Source: Chloroflexota bacterium (GTDB taxonomy: Bacteria > Chloroflexota > Anaerolineae > Aggregatilineales > Phototrophicaceae). From it: a stretch of DNA of 64,000 nucleotides. Every line of letters starts with the position of its first letter. Within the stretch, counting starts at the first letter, position 1. The notes beneath the pieces were generated by a model. That model had not been told where the DNA came from and made no database searches. It was given only the letters and a program-made list of their open reading frames with translations. The stretch is from positions 1 to 64,000 of the forward strand of contig JACAES010000094.1 in the NCBI GenBank assembly GCA_013388735.1, written 5' to 3'. Shown here piece after piece: positions 8,197 to 16,322 of the stretch. A program made the translations under genes and the position numbers.

Positions 8197-9384
8197 CTAA
8201 ATCCGCTCAATCCGTTTTTGTCCGAACAGGCCGTCGGGGCGGACGACCAGCACCGCCATCAGCACAACGTAAGGCGCTAACTCGGTTCCGGCCTGCGTGC
8301 CGGGAAACAATAGGTTCGCCCATTCCTGCACCAGCCCGATGATGAGTCCGCCCACCAGCGCCCCGCCGATGGACTCCAGCCCGCCCAGCAGCACCGCCGG
8401 GAAGGCCAGCAGCGCCAGCAGCGGCATATTCAGCGAGAGGCTGGTCGCGCCGCCTTGCAGCACGCCGCCGGTCATCGCCAGCAGCGCCGCAATCGCCCAC
8501 GCTATCGCCAATACCACGCGCACCCGCAGGCCAAGCGCCTGCGCCAGTCGTTGATCTTCCGCCGCACCGCGCATCGAAAGCCCCACGTTGGTGAACTGGA
8601 AAAACAGCACGAACGCCACGAAGGCGAACAGCGCCAGCGCAAAGGCGAATAACAGCTCGGTGCGGATAATGATGATGCCGCCCAACGTCTCACGCACGTC
8701 AAAACGAATCGGCTGCGGTATGCCCAGGTCGCCAATCCAGGCGAACACCTGAAGCGGCAGTTCGACGCTGCCCCAGGTCAGTTGGGTTACACCGTGCAGC
8801 AGTTCGGAGACGGCCAGCGTCATCAGCACCATGGCAAACAGAGGTTGGCCGATGAGCGGGCGGATCGTAAACCGTTCAATCGCCAGCCCGGCCAGCACCG
8901 CGCCGGTGATCGCCCCCACCAGCGCCCGCACATACTGCCATTCCTGTCCCGGCAGCGCCATCAGCAGGGTTAACACGACGGCCACCGCCAGGCCAATCAG
9001 CAGGTTTCGGGGTTCGCGCAGTGCGCTCCAACCGGCCATGCTCACGGCCATGACCACCGTCAGCAGCGCCAGCGCCCCCGCCGCCAGCAGCGATACGCCG
9101 GCGCTGGAAAAGAAGGTGTAAAACACCAGCCCGCCCAGCAGCATCATCCAGCCGTGCGCAAAGTTAAACACGCCGGACGCCTTGTTGATGACCACGATGC
9201 CCAGGGCGATCAGCGCGTACACGCCGCCAACCAGCAGCCCGGTGATCGTACTCTGGATCAAGCGCGCCGGGCGCTGCTCCAGGATGATCGGCCCCAGCCA
9301 CAGCAGCAAAAGCAGCAGCACCAGGATACCGGCTGCGGCAGTGAAATAACGTTTGTTGGTTTCAAGAAAAGTCGCCAAAATCAC
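8197..9384 (-). CDS. livH: ABC importer permease LivH
   Basis: A 395-residue polytopic membrane protein of the LivH family: LLVGGVYALIALGIVVINKASG early, the GMSMRGAAEDQRLAQALG-type cytoplasmic loop (here GLSMRGAAEDQRLAQALG), and a GGLESIGGALVGGLIIG C-terminal block. LivH normally has about 300 residues; this one has an N-terminal extra helix and an inserted hydrophobic segment near residues 105-170. GTG start; its AAAGG ribosome-binding site overlaps the TAA stop of the methyltransferase gene just upstream, so the two are tightly coupled. Confidence 0.92.
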   Translation of the reverse strand: MILATFLETNKRYFTAAAGILVLLLLLLWLGPIILEQRPARLIQSTITGLLVGGVYALIALGIVVINKASGVFNFAHGWMMLLGGLVFYTFFSSAGVSLLAAGALALLTVVMAVSMAGWSALREPRNLLIGLAVAVVLTLLMALPGQEWQYVRALVGAITGAVLAGLAIERFTIRPLIGQPLFAMVLMTLAVSELLHGVTQLTWGSVELPLQVFAWIGDLGIPQPIRFDVRETLGGIIIIRTELLFAFALALFAFVAFVLFFQFTNVGLSMRGAAEDQRLAQALGLRVRVVLAIAWAIAALLAMTGGVLQGGATSLSLNMPLLALLAFPAVLLGGLESIGGALVGGLIIGLVQEWANLLFPGTQAGTELAPYVVLMAVLVVRPDGLFGQKRIERI

Positions 9385-9391
9385 AACACCT

Positions 9392-10291
9392 TTAGATTAG
9401 TCTAATTTGAATCTCGTCCACACGGCGCATGGTCATTTCGGCATATTCCGGCACCAGTTCCAACCCGACAAAATGTCGTCCATGTTCTTTTGCAACCACT
9501 GCTGTTGTTCCAGACCCCATGAATGGGTCTAATACCACATCATCTCTGGTTGTGCCGGCCAGGAGGCAGGTTTCTACCAATTGAGGTGGAAATACCGCAA
9601 AATGAGCATCTCGAAATTTACTCAGCGGAATATTCCACACGGTTCTTTTGTTACGCCCCAGTGGGTGAAATGCCTGATCCCATCGTCCGCGATGAAGGTT
9701 CGAATTACCCTGATTTTTACCCTTTTCTGGCGTACTGTTTATTTTGCCCAGATGATTTCGCCCGCCTTTCATCCTGGACTGCTCGGAAAAAGTCACATGT
9801 GGTTCCCGTATCGCATCCGCGTTGTAATAGTAGTCAGGCGATTTGGCAAATAAAAAAATTGTTTCGTGGTCAGTGGTAGGGCGGTTCATGACCGAAGATG
9901 GCATCGCATTGGGTTTGTGCCAGATAATCTCACTGCGTAACAACCATCCCGTATCCTTTAACGCCAGGGCCGTTCTCCAGGGAATACCTGCTAACTGTCC
10001 ATCACGGTAGGTATCTCCCAGGTTCAGCCAGAGAGTTCCATTCGGCTTGAGTACCCGTTTTAACTCATCGAACAGGGCCACCAACTTCTCAACATATTTC
10101 TGCGCGGTCTTTTCGCTTCCGAATTCAAATTCTCGCAATTCAGCGGCTTTTGCATATTGGCGATGCCCCCAATAAGGCGGGCTGGTGATGATACACTGAA
10201 CACACTCTGACGGTAAGTTCTGAGCCTGTGTCCAGCTATCGCCAATAAGCACCGTATCAATGAGTGTTTCAATCTCCGGGGTTTTTAACAC
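9392..10291 (-). CDS. Beta-class DNA methyltransferase (probably N4-cytosine or N6-adenine)
   Basis: A 299-residue site-specific DNA methyltransferase. The catalytic motif IV TSPPYWGHR lies near residue 36 and the SAM-binding motif I DPFMGSGTTAVVAKE lies near residue 255, an order typical of the beta class. The S-P-P-Y form of motif IV is commonest in N4-cytosine enzymes. The target-recognition segment is in between (about 120-230). GTG start with AAGG upstream. It lies 7 bases after the adjacent putative restriction gene and 7 bases before livH. Its composition is clearly more AT-rich than that of the liv genes, which suggests acquisition by transfer. Confidence 0.88.
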   Translation of the reverse strand: MLKTPEIETLIDTVLIGDSWTQAQNLPSECVQCIITSPPYWGHRQYAKAAELREFEFGSEKTAQKYVEKLVALFDELKRVLKPNGTLWLNLGDTYRDGQLAGIPWRTALALKDTGWLLRSEIIWHKPNAMPSSVMNRPTTDHETIFLFAKSPDYYYNADAIREPHVTFSEQSRMKGGRNHLGKINSTPEKGKNQGNSNLHRGRWDQAFHPLGRNKRTVWNIPLSKFRDAHFAVFPPQLVETCLLAGTTRDDVVLDPFMGSGTTAVVAKEHGRHFVGLELVPEYAEMTMRRVDEIQIRLI

Positions 10292-10298
10292 GACGACC

Positions 10299-11300
10299 TT
10301 ACCTACCAGGCCTGGGGGAAACAGCCTGATCGAACACAGATTCTATAAACTTATTAAAATCATTTTGGGTCACATTGTCAAAAGTTTTGAACTCACCCGG
10401 AGACATTTCAAAAAGAATGAGATGATCAACCATCTCGTGTAAATTGTCTGCCTCGCGGCGCGACCAATTCTGGGCAACGATCACAACCACCAGGTAATCC
10501 TGAGGGCTTGCGGCACGGGCAGTATTAATCGCTGACAGAATATCCCGGCTGAATAGATGAGAATGCCCGCCGCCTTCAGTTTCGCGGGTTTTAATGGCGA
10601 TTAGAATACGGCGTATCGCCTCACCCTGTTCATCCAGCAAATTGGCGCTGACATCATAACTCTCGTTATGGATAATGACCTGTTTGTCTGGAATTTCAAT
10701 GCCGCGATAAACACCATATTTTTTATGTCGCTCGAAATATGACTGGATGGCTACAGCCAGCGCAGTTCGGACAATGGCTTCTTTCTCATGCCCCCTGATA
10801 CTACGTCTTGAACCTTCCAGGCGGTCAATTATCACCTCACGGACTGCCGCCCAGGAGAAGGTCTTTACGTTTGCGCGATACTGGACGATTAAGGCTGTCA
10901 GTACCTCAACCTCAACTTCGAGACGCCGCTTGCCAGACACTTTTGCAATACGCTGAACTAAAGGGGAAAGCCGTTGTTGAGGTGCATCTCGAATTAGCCA
11001 AGAGAACAAATAGTAACATGCCTTCTGATGACTGTAGGTGCGCCCGCCCCCATCAAACAAAAACGGAATATCAGCGTTTCCTTGAGCCTGATAACACAGG
11101 CTGATGGCTGTTTCTATCTCTGCCACAGTACACGTCATGAGCAGGTCATTCAGCGTTAAATTCTTTCCGGTAGATGCCTGGAAGTTCGACTCAACCCACT
11201 CATAAAACGGTCTCGCTTGATCTGCCAGCCGGGTCAAGTCCACCAAGCGCATATGGCTAATATCAACACCAGCAATGATAAGTAAATCCGATTCAGGCAT
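10299..11300 (-). CDS. Putative type II restriction endonuclease (unrecognised family)
   Basis: A 333-residue protein without a family I recognise with certainty. Its place beside the methyltransferase, same strand and same AT-rich composition, makes it the likely restriction partner. The segment ILIAIKTRETEGGGHSHLF near residues 250-270 could hold a nuclease core (x-K with nearby acidic residues), followed by DYLVVVIVAQNW, which looks like a core beta strand. The start chosen is the ATG at 11300, one base past the ligase stop codon; an earlier in-frame start would overlap the ligase gene. The recognition sequence cannot be told. Confidence 0.62.
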   Translation of the reverse strand: MPESDLLIIAGVDISHMRLVDLTRLADQARPFYEWVESNFQASTGKNLTLNDLLMTCTVAEIETAISLCYQAQGNADIPFLFDGGGRTYSHQKACYYLFSWLIRDAPQQRLSPLVQRIAKVSGKRRLEVEVEVLTALIVQYRANVKTFSWAAVREVIIDRLEGSRRSIRGHEKEAIVRTALAVAIQSYFERHKKYGVYRGIEIPDKQVIIHNESYDVSANLLDEQGEAIRRILIAIKTRETEGGGHSHLFSRDILSAINTARAASPQDYLVVVIVAQNWSRREADNLHEMVDHLILFEMSPGEFKTFDNVTQNDFNKFIESVFDQAVSPRPGR

Positions 11301-11301
11301 A

Positions 11302-13272
11302 TTACACTGTACACACGCGCACCGCCGTTTCGACCGTGCCGGTGCGTCCATCGCGGTACTTAACCTCGGCGCTCACCAGTACGGCATCCTGGTTGCCGTA
11401 CATGGCGTCAAGCATCTGGCCGTATTTCTGCTCCAGGGCGCGGCGGCGCAGCTTGCGCGTGCGGGTCAGTTCGGCCTCGTCGGCGTCGAAGGTTTTGTGA
11501 AGGATGACGAATTTTTTGATGCGCGCCGCTGGCGGCAGCGTTTCGTTCACGCGCTCAACTTCTTTTTTAATCAGGTCGTACACCTGCGGCTTCTGCGACA
11601 GATCTACAAAAGTGGTAAAAGAAATGCGGTTTTTCTCGGCCCAGCGCGCCACGCTTTCGAAGTTGATGTTGATGATGGCCGTCACAAAATGCATGTCGAA
11701 GCCACCCACTGCCATCACATCCTGGATGTACGGGCTGAACTTCAACCGCCCCTCGATGTACTGCGGGCTGAAGCTCTCACCGTTCGCCAGTTGGATCATA
11801 TCGCTCACGCGGTCGAGATAGATCAGATGGCCGTCCGGGTCAACATAGCCGGCATCGCCGGTTCTGAAGAAGCCATCCTCATCAAACGACTCGGCGGTTT
11901 TTTTGTCGTCACCGTAATACCCGCCAAATACGGCCCGGCTACGCACGCGGATTTCGTTATCTTCCGCGATTTTGACCTCTACCCCCGGCGCAGGCACGCC
12001 AACGGTCGCAAGTTTGACCGCACGCGGGTAGTGCATGGTCGCCACCTGCATTTCGGTCGAACCATACAGGCTTTTCAGTTCCACGCCCACCGCCCGAAAG
12101 AAGCGCAGAATATCCGGGCTGAGCGCCGCCCCGGAGGTGATGGCGTCCCGCGCGCGCGTCATGCCGATTTTGTCGCGCAGCGGCCCCAGCACGGCGAATT
12201 CCCCCACCAGCCGCAGCAACCGCAGGTGCAGCGGAACAGGTCGGCGTTCGTCTTCCAGGTCAATGATACGGTAAGCGACGGGTAAAAACAGCCGGTACAT
12301 CAGCCGGTTCAGCCACGAGCTGTCGTTGATACGCACCTGCATGGTGCGCGCCATGCCTTCCCAGATGCGGCTGGGGAACAGCAGCGTGCTGGGCGCGATC
12401 TCGCGGATGTCGTTCTGCACTGTGTCCGGCCCTTCAGGAAAGTTCACCTGGAAGCCGTAGAGCAGATGCGCCGTCAGCCCCAGGCTTTGTTCGGTGATCC
12501 ACGCCAGCGGGCTGAATGACACGTAGTTATCGGTCGGGTAGCGCGGCGCAATGTCTTCAATATTCCAGTTGGCGTGCAGCAGGTTCCGGTGGCGGATCAT
12601 CGCGCCTTTCGGCAGGCTGGTCGTGCCGCTAGTATAGCTATAGATGGCGAAATCCTCGCCTTTGCCTTCCGCCACCAACTGCTCGAACACGCCGGGATGC
12701 TGAGCGGCATACTGCTGCCCCAGTTGTTCGACCGCCTCAAAACTCATCAGCCAGGGGTCTTCATAGCTCCACAGGCCGCGCGCTTCCCAATAAATCACCT
12801 TACGAATATTCGGCATTTTCTCGCGCAGTTCCAGGGCTTTATCACACTGTTCCTGGTCGTGCGCCAGCAAAAACACCGCGTCCGAATTGCTGACGATGTA
12901 ACCGAGTTCCTGCGGGCTGGCATCGGTGAAGATGGCGGTCGTCGTGCCGCCGCCGGCATGGACGGCGATTTCCGCCCAATAAAATTCCGGGTCGTTCTCT
13001 CCGATGATGGCGACCTTTTCTCCGCGCTGCAAACCCAGGCTCACCAGCCCCAGACAGAAGTCGTGGACGTGGCGGTAACATTCCTGCCAGGTGTATTCCT
13101 GCCAGATGCCGTAGCGTTTTTTGCGCATGGCGATGCGTTCGCCGTACTTCGCTACACTGCGCAGAAACACCTTCGGCAGCGTGTCCATGTCCGGCGGCAG
13201 GCTGGCAGCCTGAGCGCCTTTTGGAGATGTATAAACCGCCGCTGTCTTGCCGGGAACTTCCTGTGCCACCAT
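11302..13272 (-). CDS. Long-chain acyl-CoA synthetase (AMP-forming)
   Basis: A roughly 656-residue AMP-dependent ligase. The P-loop-like adenylation motif YSYTSGTTSLPKGAMIRH, the SLYGSTEMQVATMH motif, the DGFFRTGDAGYVDPDGHL motif and the ANGESFSPQYIEGRL hinge are present in order. It resembles FAA1-type long-chain ligases often found inside liv clusters, which activate fatty or other hydrophobic acids after import. Two in-frame ATGs compete: 13281, with GGGGG only one base away, and 13272, with the same GGGGG ten bases upstream; I prefer 13272. Earlier codons read through a heptamer repeat and are unlikely to be coding. Confidence 0.88.
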   Translation of the reverse strand: MVAQEVPGKTAAVYTSPKGAQAASLPPDMDTLPKVFLRSVAKYGERIAMRKKRYGIWQEYTWQECYRHVHDFCLGLVSLGLQRGEKVAIIGENDPEFYWAEIAVHAGGGTTTAIFTDASPQELGYIVSNSDAVFLLAHDQEQCDKALELREKMPNIRKVIYWEARGLWSYEDPWLMSFEAVEQLGQQYAAQHPGVFEQLVAEGKGEDFAIYSYTSGTTSLPKGAMIRHRNLLHANWNIEDIAPRYPTDNYVSFSPLAWITEQSLGLTAHLLYGFQVNFPEGPDTVQNDIREIAPSTLLFPSRIWEGMARTMQVRINDSSWLNRLMYRLFLPVAYRIIDLEDERRPVPLHLRLLRLVGEFAVLGPLRDKIGMTRARDAITSGAALSPDILRFFRAVGVELKSLYGSTEMQVATMHYPRAVKLATVGVPAPGVEVKIAEDNEIRVRSRAVFGGYYGDDKKTAESFDEDGFFRTGDAGYVDPDGHLIYLDRVSDMIQLANGESFSPQYIEGRLKFSPYIQDVMAVGGFDMHFVTAIININFESVARWAEKNRISFTTFVDLSQKPQVYDLIKKEVERVNETLPPAARIKKFVILHKTFDADEAELTRTRKLRRRALEQKYGQMLDAMYGNQDAVLVSAEVKYRDGRTGTVETAVRVCTV

Positions 13273-13292
13273 ACCGATCATACCCCCAGTGC

Positions 13293-13334
13293 AGTTTCCA
13301 GTTACAAGTTGCCGGTTGCCGGTCGCCGGTTTCA
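13293..13334. repeat. Degenerate heptamer tandem repeat, copy 2
   Basis: Six 7-base units: AGTTTCC, AGTTACA, AGTTGCC, GGTTGCC, GGTCGCC, GGTTTCA. The unit is RGTTNCC, the same family as the copies at 7876 and 26988. It sits in the gap between livG and the acyl-CoA ligase. Confidence 0.83.
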
Positions 13335-13430
13335 ATCATCACAACTCTTGATAATGCTGACTGCCTGATCCGGCCTCTTATGGGCTTGTGATTTACAGGC
13401 AGCATTCAAGCCTGATACGCTGAGAGTGTA

Positions 13431-14207
13431 CTAGTTCACCTGCCCCAGATAAGCTTTAATCACCTGCGGATTCTGTTTGATCGCGTCCGGCGTGCCTTCC
13501 GCGATTTTACGTCCGAAGTCCAGCGCCACCACCCGGTCGGAGATGTCCATCACCAGACCCATATCGTGTTCGATCAACACGATGGTCATGTTCTGCCGCT
13601 CGTGGATGTCCAGGATAAAACGCGCCATATCCTCTTTTTCTTCCACGTTCATCCCGGCCATCGGTTCGTCCAGCAGCAGCAGCGTTGGCTCCAGCGCCAG
13701 CGCCCGCCCTAGCTCGACCCGCTTCCGCAGGCCGTAGCTGAGGTTGCCGACAATCGTCTTGCGGATGGCCTCCATCTCCAGAAAATCAATGATTTCCTCA
13801 ACGCTGCGGCGGTGTTCGATTTCCTCGCGGCGGGCCGGCCCCCAGAACAGCGCGCCGGTCAGCATATTCGACTGCATATGAATATGCCGAGCGGCCATCA
13901 GGTTATCGAGGGTGGTCATGTTGGTGTAAAGTGCGATGTTCTGAAACGTGCGGGAGATACCGAGTTTGGCGCGCTGATAAGGGGCTAAGGCAGAAATATC
14001 CTGTCCCTCGAAAATGATCGAGCCATGCTGGGGGTGATAAAAGCCGGTGATACTGTTGATGAGGCTGGTTTTACCCGCGCCGTTCGGGCCGATCACCGCC
14101 AGGATTTCCCCCTGGTGGACGGTGAATTCGACCTCGTGCAGCGCGTTGATTCCCCCGAAACTCAGCGATATTTTATGAACGTGCAGTTTGGGCGGCGCAT
14201 GTTCCAT
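13431..14207 (-). CDS. livG: Branched-chain-type ABC importer ATPase LivG
   Basis: A 258-residue ABC ATPase: Walker A GPNGAGKTSLINSITGFY, signature LSYGLRKRVELGRAL and Walker B LLLLDEPMAGMN, followed by EKEDMARFIL, which is diagnostic for LivG. It is the first recognisable gene of the leftward liv operon and the partner of LivF. I chose the ATG at 14207; a TTG at 14240 would add eleven residues with no better ribosome-binding site. The cofactor is ATP and the protein acts on the inner face of the membrane. Confidence 0.92.
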   Translation of the reverse strand: MEHAPPKLHVHKISLSFGGINALHEVEFTVHQGEILAVIGPNGAGKTSLINSITGFYHPQHGSIIFEGQDISALAPYQRAKLGISRTFQNIALYTNMTTLDNLMAARHIHMQSNMLTGALFWGPARREEIEHRRSVEEIIDFLEMEAIRKTIVGNLSYGLRKRVELGRALALEPTLLLLDEPMAGMNVEEKEDMARFILDIHERQNMTIVLIEHDMGLVMDISDRVVALDFGRKIAEGTPDAIKQNPQVIKAYLGQVN

Positions 14208-14407
14208 ACTTCTGGCAACCCTAAAAATTATCTTTAGCAATCTAATATTACAGTTAGGGACATTCTAAACCATAGCCGCGCCCGCACGCAAGCCGGGTTA
14301 TTAAGAAATCATGAGAAACACGCCGTTAACGCTTAATGCGGCCAGCCGCTTGCAGACAGCATAAAACCAACTCGCCTGATAATCGCGGCGGTTTGGCGCA
14401 GGGCTGT

Positions 14408-14436
14408 GCAGGGGCAGCCGCGCAGGGCTGCCCTGC
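14408..14436. terminator. GC-rich hairpin after the hydrolase gene
   Basis: GCAGGGGCAGCC pairs with GGCTGCCCTGC around a short loop, with one bulged G. It lies within 50 bases of the hydrolase stop codon at 14455. No T-run is visible, so it may be a Rho-assisted or weak terminator. The rest of the livG-hydrolase gap shows nothing recognisable. Confidence 0.45.
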
Positions 14437-14454
14437 CCGTCGTCTATCGTGGGG

Positions 14455-15282
14455 TCACACGCGCGCGTCCAGCCAGGCCGCTACATCCGACAGCACTTCG
14501 ACCTGTTCCGGCTCGTTGTGGATTTCGTGGTACAGCCCCGGATAAATCTTCAGCGTTTTATCGGCGGACTGCGCCATCTGGTAGACCTGCTGGCTGCCGG
14601 AAGCCGGGGCGATGCGGTCGGCGCTGCCGTGCAGCAGCAGAAGCGGCAGCCGCAGCCGGGATAGATTCTGATTCAGGCGCCCGACGGCCTGCTGATAACC
14701 CACCGCCATGCCCACCCGTACCGGCTGGTTGACCACCAGTGGGTCGGCGTTGTAGGCCGCGACGACGGCGGCATCGCGCGAAATCGCGTTGAGATCGAGT
14801 TTGATGAGTTTGAGGCGCGGCGCGACGGCGTTCAGCAGGTTGCCGACCCGGATAACCAGCGGCGCAATCGTATCCTCGATGCGGACAGGCGAGCCGGACG
14901 AAATCAGCCCGGCCATCTCGTCCTGGTAACGCACCGCGAAGCTGGTCGCCAGAAACGACCCCATACTGTGACCGTAAACGAAGATTTTTTTGCCGGGATG
15001 TGCCGCCTTCACCCGGTCAAAATACAGTTTCAGGTCATCTACCACGCGGTCGAAATCGCTGATGTACATGCGCGGCTCGCCCTGGCTGCGGCCATGTCCG
15101 CGATGATCGAGGCCGTAGACGGCGTAGCCGCGTTCGACCAGAAAGGCCGCCACATGGGTATAGCGCCCGACATGCTCCGCGATGCCGTGAACGAGCAGAA
15201 CGACCGCCTTCGGATCGGCGTCGGGCAGCCAGCCCTGAGTATGGAGTGTCAGGCCGTCGGCGGTTTGCAGGGTATCGGTCAT
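14455..15282 (-). CDS. Alpha/beta hydrolase, monoacylglycerol lipase-like
   Basis: A 275-residue serine hydrolase of the monoglyceride lipase (Hydrolase_4) type. It shows LLVHGIAEHVGRY for the oxyanion-hole strand, YGLDHRGHGRSQGEPRMYI, the nucleophile elbow VYGHSMGSFLA, the acid in HGSADRIAP and the His in GLYHEIHNEPE; the whole triad is intact. It should cleave carboxylic esters such as monoacylglycerols or lysophospholipids in the cytoplasm. ATG at 15282 chosen over a TTG three codons upstream. It is separate from the liv operon, being upstream of livG with a 250-base gap. Confidence 0.88.
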   Translation of the reverse strand: MTDTLQTADGLTLHTQGWLPDADPKAVVLLVHGIAEHVGRYTHVAAFLVERGYAVYGLDHRGHGRSQGEPRMYISDFDRVVDDLKLYFDRVKAAHPGKKIFVYGHSMGSFLATSFAVRYQDEMAGLISSGSPVRIEDTIAPLVIRVGNLLNAVAPRLKLIKLDLNAISRDAAVVAAYNADPLVVNQPVRVGMAVGYQQAVGRLNQNLSRLRLPLLLLHGSADRIAPASGSQQVYQMAQSADKTLKIYPGLYHEIHNEPEQVEVLSDVAAWLDARV

Positions 15283-15446
15283 GGTTTTCAAAGCCGGTTT
15301 CTCTTTCGTAAAAATGAAAATATTTAACCCAGTTTACCGCGAAAAACGCCCAACATAAAAACGGGCGACCGATTGGCTGCGTAATGGCTTCAAAACGTGC
15401 AGATACCCCACACACTCGTGATGACAGTAAAACCCCCTCCTCTACA

Positions 15447-15516
15447 TCTCCCCCGAATTCAGGGGAGACTTTGCTGCTGGCGCGTTTAAGCCCCCGCCCT
15501 GAATTCGGGGCGGGGG
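15447..15516. repeat. Pair of GAATTC-loop hairpins in inverted orientation
   Basis: The 15292-15635 gap (344 bases) has no gene. It holds two hairpins with GAATTC in the loop: TCTCCCC pairing with GGGGAGA (15447-15468), and CCCCCGCCC pairing with GGGCGGGGG (15491-15516). The second is the inverse of the first around the same core. A third copy is at 27125-27148. The rest of the gap shows nothing I recognise. Confidence 0.7.
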
Positions 15517-15635
15517 TTTGGGGCTGGGTGGGGTCACAGGGCAAACAGTGGCTTTATTCAACCCACGTATCTTCAAACGACGATCCCGCCGGTTAACCGG
15601 TCGCCCTGGATTTTGCGGTGATGCTGGCGAGACGA

Positions 15636-16103
15636 TTAGTTCTTGCTGCCGCCGGCTTTCACCGGGATCAGGCGCGGCTGGGCTTCTTCGGCTTTGGGCA
15701 GCGTCAGCGTCAGCACGCCATCCTGGAAGCTGGCCTCGACCTTTGCCACGTTCACCGGCTGCGGCAGCCGGATGCTGCGGCTGAACTTGCCGTAGCGGCG
15801 CTCTTGCATCAGCACGCGCTGGCCTTCCTTCTGGACGGTCTGCTCCGGGATTTCGGCTTCGATGAGCAGGACACCATCCTGGAACTTGACGTTGATATGT
15901 TCTGCCGTCACGCCCGGCAGGTCGGTGGTCACGGTGTAGTCGCCGTCGGTTTCGTGGATGTCCAGCGCCAGGCTAAAAGCGCCCACGCCGGTTTCGCCCC
16001 AGCCGGGGCCAAGGCTGCGCAAGGTTTCGTTAAACATGCGATCCATCATATTCTGCATAGCGGCCATTTCACGAAGCGGGTTCCAGCGAACAATTGTACT
16101 CAT
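15636..16103 (-). CDS. Hsp20/alpha-crystallin family small heat-shock protein
   Basis: A 155-residue small heat-shock protein. The alpha-crystallin domain spans about residues 40-145: LALDIHETDGDYTVTTDLPG, HINVKFQDGVLLIEAEI, then a strand pair ending SFQDGVLTLTLPKAEEAQPR. The start, MSTIVRWNPLREMAAMQNMM, is typical of class A bacterial Hsp20. It binds unfolding proteins without ATP and holds them for DnaK or ClpB. ATG start with GAGGGAG upstream. The divergent 219-base gap to the PBP gene must carry its promoter, but I see no CIRCE-type operator there. Confidence 0.93.
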   Translation of the reverse strand: MSTIVRWNPLREMAAMQNMMDRMFNETLRSLGPGWGETGVGAFSLALDIHETDGDYTVTTDLPGVTAEHINVKFQDGVLLIEAEIPEQTVQKEGQRVLMQERRYGKFSRSIRLPQPVNVAKVEASFQDGVLTLTLPKAEEAQPRLIPVKAGGSKN

Positions 16104-16322
16104 GTTGATCTCCCTCTCATCAACTCACTTATCGTTTTAGGTTGATGCCTACAGCATAGGACAGCAACGTATGAGGAATTTAAACGCTGCGTAAAAAATT
16201 CGTAGGAGAAGGCCGGAAAACTCCATCGCACCGGGCTGTGGCCGGCGGCCTTCGCCTTTCCGTTGTATCATGGGCGTTTGAGGGTTAGAATCGCGGCCTG
16301 AGAAACAGCGGAGTGAATCGGT

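Noticed and set aside
16104-16322. CIRCE or HrcA-type operator before Hsp20
   Set aside because: No TTAGCACTC-N9-GAGTGCTAA-like inverted repeat is present in the divergent gap.
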